Assembly (NCBI RefSeq): GCF_000327385.1
Contig: NW_008708301.1
Location: forward strand, 2,608,351 to 2,672,350
Reading direction: 5' to 3'
Source: Lottia gigantea
Lineage: Eukaryota > Mollusca > Gastropoda > Lottiidae
DNA length: 64,000 nucleotides
Shown here: piece after piece, positions 24,693 to 36,430 of the stretch
How the letters are laid out: every line of letters begins with the position of its first letter
Position numbering within the stretch: position 1 is the stretch's first letter
Translations under genes and position numbers: made by a program
Notes under the pieces: generated by a model
Told to the model about the DNA's origin: nothing
The model's input: only the letters and a program-made list of their open reading frames with translations
Database searches by the model: none

Positions 24693-26715
24693 ATGACAAC
24701 AGCTGCCAGACCAACTTGGGATACTGCTAGAGGTGGTAGTGGTAAAGGAGAAAATGACCTTAGTGCTCTTTCTAAACAATATTCTAGTAGAGATCTACCA
24801 GCCCACACTAAATTAAAATACAGGTATATAATATGCTTAATAGTTTTATCTCTGTTTTGTTTACTGGCAGTGTAAAAACAAAACTGTGGAATCTTTTATC
24901 AAAGCAATGAATCTATTTTTTATTTAGATTGGTACCAGTATCAATCAAAATATCAGATGTTGTCTCTTAAAACCCATATAATGATCAAAGGCCAGTAAAG
25001 TCTGTAAGTTCCAGACTAATGTTATATTGATTGTATTTTTAGACAAGAAGGACAGTCTAATTACAGTGAAGTTAGAGGACGTGATTTCAGAAGAGAATTA
25101 GAAGATAGAGAAAGAACAGCCAGAGATAAAAGAGATGGCAGAAGGGGTGGAGGTTTGTTCACGTTGATTTTTGTGAACTTTTTCCTAGACATATTACTGT
25201 AACAAATCATACAAGTCCCTCACATCTTGCAATTTTCTTAAATTATCCAATTTACTTGATGAGGATTGCTCCTAAAATTAGCCAGAAGGAAATTCAGGAA
25301 ATTTTTGGCTCAAATATGTCAGATATTCCTTGATCACTCCTGATTTTGTAGATGGCTGTTAATTGTAAACCCAGTGTGCGATGGACTTTAATTCTAACGA
25401 GATATCATTACTTTGACTATTTTTCTTCAGATTCAAGTACATCCAGTAGTAAAAGACCTAGATTAGATCAGATCCCAGCAGCCAATTTAGATGCAGATGA
25501 TCCTGTTGATGAGGATGTAAGTTTATTTTGAAGTTTTTCTTAACTATGCACTGGTCTATCTTGTGATCTTTTGCCTTTTCTTTGTTTCTGCACAACAAGA
25601 GGGGATGATGGAGCCATCCCTGAAGCATTTGAACATTGCTTGAAGACTTTCATTATATGACATCATGTAAGCTTATTCAATTAAAAATATATATTGGGTC
25701 TTAGAGTTTTATGACAATAAGAGTATTTTATTTATAAAAATACTGTTTTAATGATAATTGCTTGCTGATACTGATCTCATTATAAGATGTCAGATTTTCT
25801 TAGTTTATTTTGAATTTCTGGTCAATGATGAATTGATTGATACTCAATAAATGTCTTTATTAACCTATTGTGCAGGAAGATGAGGATAGTTCTGATGATG
25901 AAGACGATACAGCAGAATTATTAGCTGAATTACAGAAGATTAAAAAAGAAAGAGCTGCTGAAAGAGCTAAACAGGTATGTTGTCACTTTTGTATCACAAA
26001 TTTTCGATTTCAGTTTATTGATTGACTGAAGGGCAATATTCATATCATATATCAATAATGAATAATAAAGCATTGCTCGATTCTTATCCATTATTTGGCT
26101 CTGTCTAGATTTATTTATTGTCTTCACTTGGAGTATACCTATAACTTTATTTAATTACCAGGAATCAGAGAGAAAAGTGGAAGAAGAAAGAATTAGAACA
26201 GAGAATATTTTAAAAGGAAACCCACTTTTAAACCAAAGTGAAAAACAAGATTTTAAAGTTAAAAGAAGGTATGTTAATTAGAGATTGCAGGGTTGTATTT
26301 ACCACATTATTTATTGGAGTGAAGATTACACAAATAACACATGTAGCCATATTGAAGAGGTGCTGAGGTTGCAACCTTGGACAGAATGAGCATGTTCTCC
26401 CTAGCCCTTATAGTCTGTTTTTTTGTCATGTCTGTTAAACCCATTTTATTATTATAATAAGCAACATAATTCCTTGGCAGACAATTATCTTTATACCACC
26501 ATCCATGATCCTGCAATTTGATCAGTTAGTTAGTAATTCAATTTTCTTTGTCCACTTATTGTAACTGGATATTAATATCTATTTACAGATGGGATGATGA
26601 CGTTGTATTTAAAAATTGTGCTAAGGGTGAAGAGGATAAAAAGACAAAAGGTTTCATCAATGACACATTACGTTCTCAATTTCATCGGAAATTTATGGAG
26701 AAATATGTCAAGTGA
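24693..26715 (+). CDS. CWC15: Spliceosome-associated protein CWC15
   Basis: Six exons: 24693-24823, 25043-25152, 25431-25516, 25876-25974, 26162-26268 and 26589-26715, giving 219 aa (human protein 229 aa). CWC15 is a small intrinsically disordered component of the PRP19/NTC-associated active spliceosome. It contacts snRNA and helps stabilise the catalytic core in the nucleus. The N-terminus [15 protein letters not shown] and the block [18 protein letters not shown] are nearly identical to vertebrates. Also diagnostic are [30 protein letters not shown], an acidic stretch, a Lys/Glu helix, NPLL, and [17 protein letters not shown] near the C-terminus. All introns are GT-AG with closing phase. 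It shares its 5' spacer with RYK and converges with the MCT gene. I see nothing broken. Confidence 0.97.
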
Positions 26716-27665
26716 ATGGTGATTCTCCGTGTAAATTGAAAACAATCCTGAACTGTTACTTGGAATTTTTCTGTCAAACTTAAAGTGTTGCTCCATTATA
26801 AAGTTGTTTTGTATAAATTAGTTAACATCTAGCTATAATTGATCAACCATTATTCAAAGCATGAATATAAAGACTTGATTTATTTTTTTTAATGTTAAAA
26901 GGCAATTTAACCACCTGACAATTTATGTATAGAAGAGTTCAAAAAAGGAAAAAAACAACTGAAAATTCATATAAAACACATTTCTCATATAAACATCATT
27001 TTATTTCTCAAAAATATCAATTTGTAAATATTGTCAATGTCATGTAGTAAAATATTTAAAGTTCATCTTTTGTTTTCATCTTATCCATTAGAGGCATGTA
27101 TCCATTGAAATTCACTATAAAGTAATGCTCTTTGATATTTTGAAAGCAGTAATTGTGGACTTAAAGACTGAATTACCCTGGTAAACCATTCTGAGATATG
27201 TTAACAGAAATGAACAACATCCAGATTTATATTGATATATAACATTTATACAAAATAATATATTATACTCATAAAAATATAGAAGATATTTTACATTGGA
27301 ATATGAATGATTGAAATACACGAACATATGTCCTGTTTGAGACATAGCAGCTATTACTATAAGAGGCGTTTTTGTGGGTCGATTCGATTAGGTATTACGA
27401 TTTGGTGCAGTTTGGTTTAGATTAGCAGTGGTCCATCTTGGAAAAGCCTAATCGAATCGCCTAACCACCTCCTGGGACGATTAGGACAATTAGCCAAATC
27501 AGTTTAGGTAAACTGGCTCACAAATGTACCGATTAGCCTAATCGTCCTGGCTCACAAACACACAAAATAGCTAATCTACCTAATCGAATCGGCCCACAAA
27601 AACGCCTCAAATTAAAATATTGTGATGTAGTAAAACAAATAGTTCAAATGAAATGGAATGAGCTG
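26716..27665. other. 3' spacer between CWC15 and the MCT gene
   Basis: A convergent spacer of about 950 bp. It should hold the 3' UTRs of both genes. I see no canonical AATAAA close behind CWC15, only AATATAAAG at about 26863. The one structured feature is the MITE at 27363. Confidence 0.7.
27363..27608. mobile_element. MITE, 246 bp with 32-bp terminal inverted repeats
   Basis: The ends are GAGGCGTTTTTGTGGGTCGA and onward against its reverse complement, matching over 32 bp with one mismatch. The interior contains further copies of CCTAATCGAATCG and CCTAATCGTCC in both orientations. The left flank is TAA and the right AAA, which would fit a worn 3-bp duplication of PIF/Harbinger type, but that is weak. 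The near-identical arms suggest a fairly young insertion. There is no coding capacity. Confidence 0.85.
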
Positions 27666-30600
27666 TTATATTTCCTCTTGGATTTCTGGTTTAATGATCG
27701 TTTTCTGGTCTATTTTTTGAAAGACTGGTTGTAGCAGTAAGAAAAAGGCAGCTAGTAAAGCAGATGTACCTAGAAAATGGTATGATGATACATATGTTCC
27801 TGTTGTATCCTTTAATATACCTGAAATTATACAGAAATAAATCATCAGAATTCAAATCACATTGTCAGGTATCAATTCAGAAGCCTTCTGCTTCAAATAA
27901 AATCAATCTGGAGTTTGAATGAGATAATGAAAACCTTTGACCTGTCAAAAATACTCACAATATTTCTGGCCTATCCCTTTATCTAGTAAGTAGTAGGGCC
28001 TATACAAGACCATGTAATAGTGTATAATAGTGAAAGGGGAATAACTCTTTTTATAGACCAAGACTACAAAATGTCAATAACCTGGGAATCATAGCCGTGT
28101 ATATAGATTTCATAATATGAATAATGGCGTTAAGAACAATGCTCTGAATGGTTTTAGTTGAACTCTATTCCGATCTAAGTTCATTACACCGACATTACAC
28201 ACAATAGCTCCGAATAACTTACCTATAATTGGATGATATGCTGAAAGGAAGGCACCATGAATAATTTGCAGGAAGCTCATCGCTTTTGGTAGACTTTCGA
28301 TTCCTAACAAATCAGTCACATAGACAGCTATAAATGTACCATAAATATTACATACAATACCAAATATCGTTACACATACAAACTGACTTGTATAGGACGT
28401 ATAAAACCTCATTAAATGGCAGTTTATCCCAGCTATAGATATAGCTAACATCATTATAGTCCTTAATTTAACATACTTTAAATCAGCAAAATATCCTAGA
28501 GCCAGGCGACTGACAAAATCTACACTTCCTATTATCATAAGAAATATAGGTACATCGGCAGGGTCGCCATTGTATTCAGCTAGGATAGCCGGTAAGTAGA
28601 TAATATAGAGATATATAGGTACACCAAATGTACTAGTTAAAAGTATTAAAATAAACAGTGGTCTCTTCCAGATTGAGAAATCCAGACTTTTAAAAATACT
28701 AACAATATCCTTTAAAATAGTCGATTTAGGTCTTGACTTCTTCTCTTCTACTAATGCTATTGGAATTGATGCAATGCTGCCGACGAATGACGTCATGGTT
28801 AGAAGACGTGGTCTAAGTTCAGATTCACACAGATCCTGGTCAAAATCAGAAGCAACGTGGTGGTATCCGTTTTTTTTCTCCGCTATTACAGAGCGAGGCC
28901 GACTTTTAATGGGTTTTGATGATTTTTCTGAAGAACAACTTATTTGGCGAGGAATTAGTTCTGCTGCAGTGTCTTTTGACTCTGTTTCCACAGTCAAATT
29001 TGAAGCAGATGAGGACGGAGACAGTTTTTCATGCGGTAATTCTAATGGTCTTATTAATAAACCGAAAACAACAAGATGAAGTTCTATTCCAGTAAAAATA
29101 AGCAGCGTTCCTTTCAGACCGTATGTATCTAGAAGAAGTCGACACAAGGCAGGGAATACTAAGGCTGCTATACTAACACCACTGTTACTTATTGCCAAAG
29201 CAAAGGCTCGTCTTTTATCAAAATATCTACTAACAGCCACAATATTTACACCCATAATCATAGATTGACCAATACCTGAAATAAAATCACACGAGTAAGC
29301 GGGACACAAGAAGTGTGAGAGGATGTCTGAACGTAATCTTTAACAGAGATTCACAAATAAAAGTGCTCAGTGTCAAACAATTGCAAAAAATCATACCGAT
29401 TGTCACAGTGTTAGATCAACGTATGATATGAGATACCATAAGTCAGATAAACCTACGAAAGGGATACATGGTATAATGTTACTTTATGGTTGGGTGTTTT
29501 ATGTGTGAAATATTGAATGTCAGATAAACCTATTAGGAAGAATAAAAATTTATGATGGAATACGGAGTCTTCGGTTAAACCACCATGCGAATATGTGTGT
29601 CAGATAAACATGTAGAGTGTAATTGAAAAAAAAGTGCTATGAATACGGAGTGTCAGATAGAATTATGATTGGAATGCAATGCAACGCAAAGAGTGTCAGA
29701 TTCATGGTGGAAATATCGGGAACATGGAGGATCAGATGAAATTACGATGCGAATATGAAGTGTCAGATACATTTAGGCCTATGATGGAAACATGTCAGAT
29801 TACATTATGATGAGAACATGAAGTGTCAGATAAAATTATGATGGGAATATTGAGTGTCAGATAAAATTATGATGCAGATACGGAGTATCAAATTTAGTGA
29901 TTATGGGAACATGGAGTGTCAGATGGTAATAAGGAGTGTAAGGTAAATTTTTTATACGAATACGTAGTGCCAGATCAATAATATTGCGAATACGTATCGT
30001 AACTGAAAAATATTCTGGTAAAAAATTGGATGGATACGGAAAAGGATGTAAGGTATAACGATGGCAGAAACTAGGAACTGTCAGATAGGGTGCGCTCAGA
30101 TGTGCTCAATATATTCTAAAAGGTATAGACTTACCCAGAAAAATAGCCTGAGATGCTATAAGCATAGTTATATTTTGTGCGAACATGGAAGCTAATACGC
30201 CAAGAGATATAAGGATACCACCAGTACATATTATTTGACGTATTTGAAATCTTGGCAGTATTATTTGCATGACAATGAAAGCTGAAATAAAAATTTTACT
30301 ATTAAAATAATGTTAGATGTATTAATTTAGAGCGATAAAGAAATATTAAAACAGAAAATATTAAATAAATATATCAAATACTCGGCATTCAAATGATGTT
30401 TGACAATTATTGACCTTAATAAATTTTACCACGGTTAAAAAAACTAAAAAATGAGAAGTAGTTAGATGGAATACGTTTAATTTTTCAGATTTGGAGCAAC
30501 AATAAGATCGTAGACATCACAATGGGAAATTGTAAATTATACATGGTAAAGAATTGAAAACGGAGATTGTATAAAACTTACAAGATATAGAGAATATGAT

Positions 30601-32149
30601 AGAAGTGAAACCAAATATTAATGTAGTAGATGTTGTGGACGATTTAAAAATTCTTAAGAATTCAACAAATAAAATACCATTACACATTAGATAACCTACT
30701 AAAATGGCAGTGTTTCCCATACATGCTGAAATTAAAGGAATTTGCTACAGTATATCATTAAATGAAATCAAAAGTGGTTTTCTTTTTTAATATGGGAACT
30801 TCGCTGTCCTTTGCACAAATCCGATTGCTGACCGGTCTAACGTCTGTGGTTCTTGTAATTCCAGATTATTTATCATATTATGACATTTAATTTAATACAT
30901 GTTGCATAGCTTGCCAGACAAGGTAACATACGCCCACTACCAGCTGTCAAGAATGATAACAAAATCTTTAATGGCTTAATAATCTTAAGATAGTGGAGCA
31001 CAGCCATATACGCCCACCATGGCATGCGGATGGTAACAACGAAACATCCATTTCAAGTTTCATCAAAATCGGTTGAAAACTAAGAGAGTAATAGCATATT
31101 CAAGATTTTGGGGGAAGGGCAATAACTCTGCTTCTAACGGTAGAAAATAGCTCAAATTCGAACTTGATCTTCGTGTTATATGTATACACATACTGAATTT
31201 CGTTTGATTCCATCAAAAAAACTTGTTTTTAGAGCGTTTACAAGCAAATGTTGACGGACGGACGGACCGACGGACGGACATAGAGAGATGTGGGCGTATA
31301 AAAATCATTTAAAAGTCAAGGCAAAAACCTGAAACAGTTCATCAAATTCAAACATGAACAATGTCTCATCGCTGTACACTCAAGGGCAAAAATAGTTCAT
31401 CCGATTATTACCAGTTACGAACTCGACTCATCAATATATACATGCATACCTACTTTCATCTAGATTGGATAAAAACTGTATCGTGCCTGCAAGCCGAATT
31501 TGATAAGTTTTTAAGTCAAGAGCAATAACTCCGAAACTAATCATCCGATTTATCAATTTCAAACTTGACTGATATCTCATCAAAATATACATGAATACCA
31601 AATAATTTCATCGGGATCAGATAAAGACTGTCGTCTCTATCGTGCCGTTCATCCGATTATTACCAATTCCGAACTGGACTGATATCTCATCAATATATAG
31701 ATGAATACCAAGTTGCAACAAGATCGGATAAAAACTGTAGTCTCTATGTGCCACAAGGCAAATTTGGCGCATTTTTACTAAGTCAAGGGCAATAACTCTA
31801 AAACCGTTCATCCGATTATTACCAATTTCAAATTAATTGAGATCTCCTCAATACATGCATGCATATTTCCATGCATGCGGACGTATAAAACTATATCATT
31901 AGTTGCAGAAAATCTTATTTTAGTACTCTAGAACCGACTCTGGTGAGAATAGCAGAATAGCAGCAGGCCTATATACTTACCAAAGGCGACAACCCAGGCC
32001 CAACCTCTATCAATAGGAAGATTTCTGATACTTTCTTTTTCTTTAGCATCTTCTTCGACTTCTTCTTTAACTGCTTTGCTTTGTGTCAATGCTATCTCTA
32101 CTTCTGTATCATTTACAGATACTGAACTGCTATTTTTACGGGGAGCCAT
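27666..32149 (-). CDS. SLC16 family monocarboxylate transporter (MCT-like)
   Basis: Five coding exons on the minus strand, 32149-31981, 30725-30582, 30281-30135, 29275-28223 and 27820-27666, encode 555 aa. It is a major-facilitator plasma-membrane protein, probably moving a monocarboxylate or related organic acid with protons; the substrate cannot be read from sequence. A charged cytosolic N-terminus (residues 1-45) precedes the SLC16 signature DRGWAWVV (47-54). The second signature region SRYFDKRRAFALAISNSG starts near residue 169. A long polar loop (about residues 200-330), rich in Ser and Lys, separates the two sets of six membrane segments. The end of the last set carries DTTGTYVSSYHFLG. 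All introns are GT-AG in the same phase (1). The first intron is filled with dispersed repeats and the third with a degenerate 31-bp repeat. The MCT paralogue cannot be assigned by eye. Confidence 0.93.
29437..30090. repeat. Degenerate ~31-bp tandem repeat in MCT intron 3
   Basis: Around 15-20 worn copies of a unit close to GTGTCAGATAAAATTATGAT plus GGGAATACGGA fill most of the intron. GTGTCAGAT recurs at irregular 30-45 bp spacing with many indels. It is an old minisatellite without coding capacity. Confidence 0.75.
30906..31890. repeat. Composite dispersed repeat, copy B, in MCT intron 1
   Basis: The head (AGCTTGCCAGACAAGGTAAC, then CATACGCCCACTACCAGC) matches copy A at 91. It is followed by an inverted-repeat segment (31007-31300). 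Then come about three tandem modules of roughly 160-180 bp, each with a CAAGGGCAATAACTC-like motif, TCATCCGATTATTACCAAT, a GATCTCATCAATATATA-like motif and GATCGGATAAAAACTG-like sequence. Minus-strand reading frames across the modules are spurious. Confidence 0.75.
31007..31300. mobile_element. Short-TIR element, 294 bp, with GACGGACGG tract
   Basis: A perfect 11-bp inverted repeat, TATACGCCCAC and GTGGGCGTATA, bounds a segment with AAGTTTCATCAAAATCGG and a GACGGACGGACCGACGG tract near its right end. The outer TA could be a duplicated target (Tc1/mariner-like), which I infer only from the end sequence. It is nested in the larger repeat in MCT intron 1. Confidence 0.6.
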
Positions 32150-34374
32150 GTCAACTGTTTATGTCACTATCTACTTACACCATAAACTGTTATATCAGAA
32201 CATATATCATAATCCTATAAAACATCAGAAAAAACTGTTAATTTCCACGTAAATCATCCAACATTATCACTTCCATTCCATGAAATCTTTGATTAGGCTA
32301 TACCTTTATACTTAAATATAGTTAGAGACTTCACTCAATCAACCGAAATTCATGCAAACCAAGATTAATTGTAATGTTCAAACGCATCATTAAAGCTATT
32401 AACAGTAAATTGGCGACATACGCAATAGTAATAGGAAATCAATATATTATATTATATTTAACAATTATATATTATACAATTAGAAATATCATATATTATA
32501 TGGCTTTAACTATGAACTTCTAACCAATAAAGGCAGATTTCACGAATTATACACCAAGCACGATGATAGCCAATGTCCATCCGTATCGACCACTCTGAAT
32601 CAATCCTTGTGCCCAATCGATATTTAAGTCTACCTTACAGATCGTGTCATCAAGCACCGGATGGTTAGTCTAATAGGGGGACTGATGATAAGATAAACCC
32701 CTAAAGGTCAATGAGGTATTAAAATGTCACCGCCAAAAATCTGACCTCAAACCTTGACATTATTCTATAATATTATATATCGGTGATACCATTTCATCAT
32801 TTTTACATAAAAACACCCTCTATTCATACTCTTATCTGTGTATATAGGACATGTATTTAAAATATAATTTATAATATCCATGTTGACTAATCTATACTGG
32901 TCGAAATCGAAATCGGGTTATTATATAGTGTTAATCTACATTGACCTTTATCTAAGTTAATAAGAAATAATTATCATTAACTTTTGTCCATTCTCAATCG
33001 AAATGTTAATTTGAAGGAAATATTCTAACTAACGTCTTGACCACTAATTCGAAATGCACTTCTCGGACTTATTAACAAGAGTATCTTTTTTTTTTTATTC
33101 AAAAATGACCCCCTATCACCCCCTCTCCCCTTCCTAAAAAATGCATAATACATTCTATTGATACAGAAAGTGATAATAGTAACTTCAGGCAGTAATCTCT
33201 ACTTTCATGTAATATGTATGTATGAGTCAGCAAGATTTCCACTGCTTAAAAAACGTATCTCTCTTAATCCCTTAATCCGAACTACGCTTATGTTCATCTG
33301 CAATGTTGTGCCAACCTATCGGGAACGGTATATGTAGAACAAGTTGTTTAATATTCTGTATCTACAAAATTCTTACATACTTACTTTAAATGGTGAATAA
33401 AATACGACACACGATCTATACCAGTCAGCGAAGTTATAACAAATTAATCAAAGTTGAGAGGAAAACCTGTTTTGACGAGATTTTTTTCTTGAATATACCA
33501 AGATAAAGCCCGAAAGTCTTTTTAATAAATCATTTATTTCATCATTTTCGGCAATAGTTCGTAACTTATTCTAGTAATAGTTGACGTAATACCATGTAAA
33601 AACTCATGTTTTAGATAAATTTTAAGTTGATAAGAGATAATAAAAACTTGATTTTTTCCGTTCGATAATTTAGTAATCTTAGATCTTACCTTGGCTTTAA
33701 TCGGTGAAAAAAAAAACCAAATGAAATAGGTTTAATTTTTAACTGATCTAACGTTTCTAAGCTCGGATGAGAATTCGATATGTTGGCTTCACGAAGAGAC
33801 GATAGAACACCCTAAAAATAAGGAAAAGCCCTAAATAAAAATATCAAAAGATTTAACGCTTTTTTCTGTTTCTTTCTTTTTTTTTTACTAAAAAGTATGA
33901 AATAAACAGATTGAGAGATGAATTTGATTGGATATTACCATCAATTCTCAATTATGATTGCATAATAATCCCCATAAATATTGGTACCTAAATAATCTCA
34001 TAATGCCAAGACAAGAATTTTATTTATAGACAACAGCTTAGAGTGAGAGAATTTCAGAATATTGAAATAGAAGCATAATTATATAGCTGGATGCTTTTCA
34101 TGTGCGATATGGAGAAATTAAGTTTCAAATATGAATTCAAAAACATTTTTATTTAAGACAAGAAGCTTAATATAGATTTAAATTTGCTCGTAAAGAAATG
34201 TGAATTGATAGGCCCTAACCTGTGGCTGAAACGTTCATGTTATATACATAATATAATATTACTTACAGATTTATCATGGCATGGCATTATTTGTAGTCTT
34301 ACTGCCTTTGTTAAATTTGATTGCTTCCCTTATATCTATTTTTTCGTGGTGTCGCTACAGTTTGCCACATCAAC
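32150..34374. promoter_or_regulatory. Divergent spacer between the MCT gene and OSTC
   Basis: This 2.2-kb spacer should contain both promoters and 5' UTRs. It is AT-rich with short homopolymer runs and no repeat or ORF that I can support. A pyrimidine-rich tract ending GTCGCTACAG just upstream of the OSTC start resembles an acceptor, so OSTC may have a 5'-UTR intron. Confidence 0.45.
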
Positions 34375-35919
34375 ATGGAAGCCTTGTACAGCATCCCCTT
34401 TACAGTTTTAGAGTGCCCTAATCTGAAACTTAGGAAGCCGTCATGGCTAAGACAACCGTCGGCAATGTTTATGTTTACCTTAGTTTTGTTATCCTACTTT
34501 TTAGTCACAGGAGGTAAGCACTTGATGCATATTGCTCGAAATCATAACGCCATCGGGCTATGACATGACTATGGAAGGGGATATTATGTCTTTCGGCCTA
34601 TAAAATGATACTGTTAAAAGCATTCTTTGGCAAATGTATTTAAATGAAAAATGAGTAGATGCAGTAAATTATTTTGAATCAGTTGACACCCTTCCTGTTC
34701 TCTACTCTCAAATGGCATTATATTTGTGTACTACTTCATCAATTAAATTTGAATCATCAATAGGCTTCATTGAATTGTCTAAAGTATATACTATGGGACT
34801 TTTATTACTGACCGTATTGATAATATTACAGGTATAATTTATGATGTTATAGTTGAACCCCCAAGTATTGGGTCCACTACAGATGAACGAGGAAATTCAA
34901 AACCAGTAAGTTAGATAAAAAAAAAATCTATAAGTACAATCAACTGCAAAGAGTACAATCCCTTTTTGAGAACTACACCTTCTTGTGGTTGGATGTTGAG
35001 AGTGGTTTAGTAGGCAAAAGTATATTATTTCAATCAATTAAACACATATGATTAGGTCTTATAATTTTTGTTTAATGCAGTAGTACAACACCAGCACACA
35101 GACTATTATTTTGACTTTGAGTATGGAAGGGCATATGTGTTATCCCATAGAAACTGTCTTTGGCATCAGATCTAGTACTGGTAATATTTTTCGTAATACA
35201 ATCACCAAAGTTCAAAGTGGATTCTCTCATATCTTGGACTTGCTAGATACAAACTTTTTCTTTGGGCCTTGAACAAATTGTTAATGTGGGTGTTCTTGTA
35301 TTTTTCAGGTTGCCTTTATGCCTTACAGAGTTAATGGGCAGTATATTATGGAAGGACTAGCGTCTAGTTTTCTCTTTACATTGGGTGGTTTAGGATTTGT
35401 TATATTAGATATGACCAATAAACCATTAATGCCCAGATTAAATAGAATATTATTACTCAGTATTGGATTTATTGCTGTTTTAATATCATTTTTTATGTGT
35501 CGTGTTTTCATGAGGATAAAATTACCGTAAGTATTTCACAAGCACTTTTATTAATATTATAATCAAATGTAAAGTCTTTAAGCAGCTGGTCAAGAAATGG
35601 AATTCAATATATTAAACTTTTGATTAAAGTGAGATTTGTATGGCACTCTTCAATATTTAGATACGTTCAGTGCCCATTTTGACTGTTCACTGGAAGCTGA
35701 CAGTGAATACAATTATTTAACAACTTCCCCCTCTATAAGACCTGATGTAAGATCAGTTATTTATAGCTATGCCACCATACTGAACTTGTATTAATCCTTC
35801 CTTACTTGGGGAATAGTGAGAATTTGATATTGACATCTTGATACACTGCCTGTGTTTATTCCTTTTCATGTTAAACATTTGTTGTATTTTTATTTTTCAG
35901 GGGTTATTTACAAGGTTGA
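34375..35919 (+). CDS. OSTC: Oligosaccharyltransferase complex subunit OSTC (DC2)
   Basis: Four exons, 34375-34513, 34832-34905, 35309-35526 and 35901-35919, give 149 aa, the same length as human OSTC. OSTC is an ER membrane subunit of the STT3A oligosaccharyltransferase. It links the enzyme to the Sec61 translocon for co-translational N-glycosylation. The N-terminus ([18 protein letters not shown]), the lumenal block [36 protein letters not shown] and the end [18 protein letters not shown] align throughout with vertebrates. Three membrane segments are visible. The last exon encodes only six residues and the stop. Introns are GT-AG with closing phase. It is head-to-head with the MCT gene and convergent with ZZZ3. 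Confidence 0.97.
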
Positions 35920-35994
35920 AGACATACAAAACAAAAACAAAAATTTTTACGATCTTTATTTCTATATTATTTTTTTTTTTCAATTAATACAAAA

Positions 35995-36000
35995 AATAAA
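35995..36000 (+). promoter_or_regulatory. Poly(A) signal of OSTC
   Basis: AATAAA lies about 76 nt past the OSTC stop in an A/T-rich 3' UTR, the expected position. Confidence 0.6.
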
Positions 36001-36092
36001 TTTATTTAACAAAATAATTGGCCTTTTCTCATCCCGTTACACCATCTTTTTGCATCACTAGCCTTTGTTTATATTGATCTTAGTGCCTAGCT

Positions 36093-36140
36093 TCAATGTC
36101 TCAGATGCAGAAAAGTAGGACGTAAAACTCCATTCATTTC
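36093..36140 (+). mobile_element. SINE-like 3' remnant
   Basis: AGTAGGACGTAAAACTCC followed by repeated CATTTCATTTTCATTTC resembles the GGGACGTTAAAC 3' end of mollusc SINEs. It shares GTAAAACT and a CATTTC-like tail with 61080-61145. Only the tail is recognisable. It lies in the 35920-36430 spacer between OSTC and ZZZ3, which is otherwise plain 3' flanking sequence. Confidence 0.5.
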
Positions 36141-36293
36141 ATTTTCATTTCATTGCAATGTCTCAGAATCAAAGAAGTTGAGTTCTAATCCTGACCTATT
36201 GACTGTCAGTTTCAACAAAGATCTCTCCAACAATATCTTTCCAATGTTCAAAAGTGTTAGTCTTGTGAGGTGCAAGACATCAATAACCAAAGT

Positions 36294-36299
36294 TTTATT
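36294..36299 (-). promoter_or_regulatory. Candidate poly(A) signal of ZZZ3
   Basis: TTTATT on the plus strand (AATAAA on minus) lies about 130 nt past the ZZZ3 stop codon. Confidence 0.4.
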
Positions 36300-36430
36300 A
36301 CTCCAGAAATGGGGCCCACTTGCTGTGCTGCCGTACTTTTAAAAGATGGTCACAGCTTGTAAACCTGGGCTCATGGCGTTCCATTCAAACTGAATATAAG
36401 CTTACTGAAAATGTTCTGTGAGTTATAGCA

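Noticed and set aside
28774-29079. 101-codon plus-strand frame
   Set aside because: It is antisense to the large MCT exon, whose minus frame is clearly the coding one.
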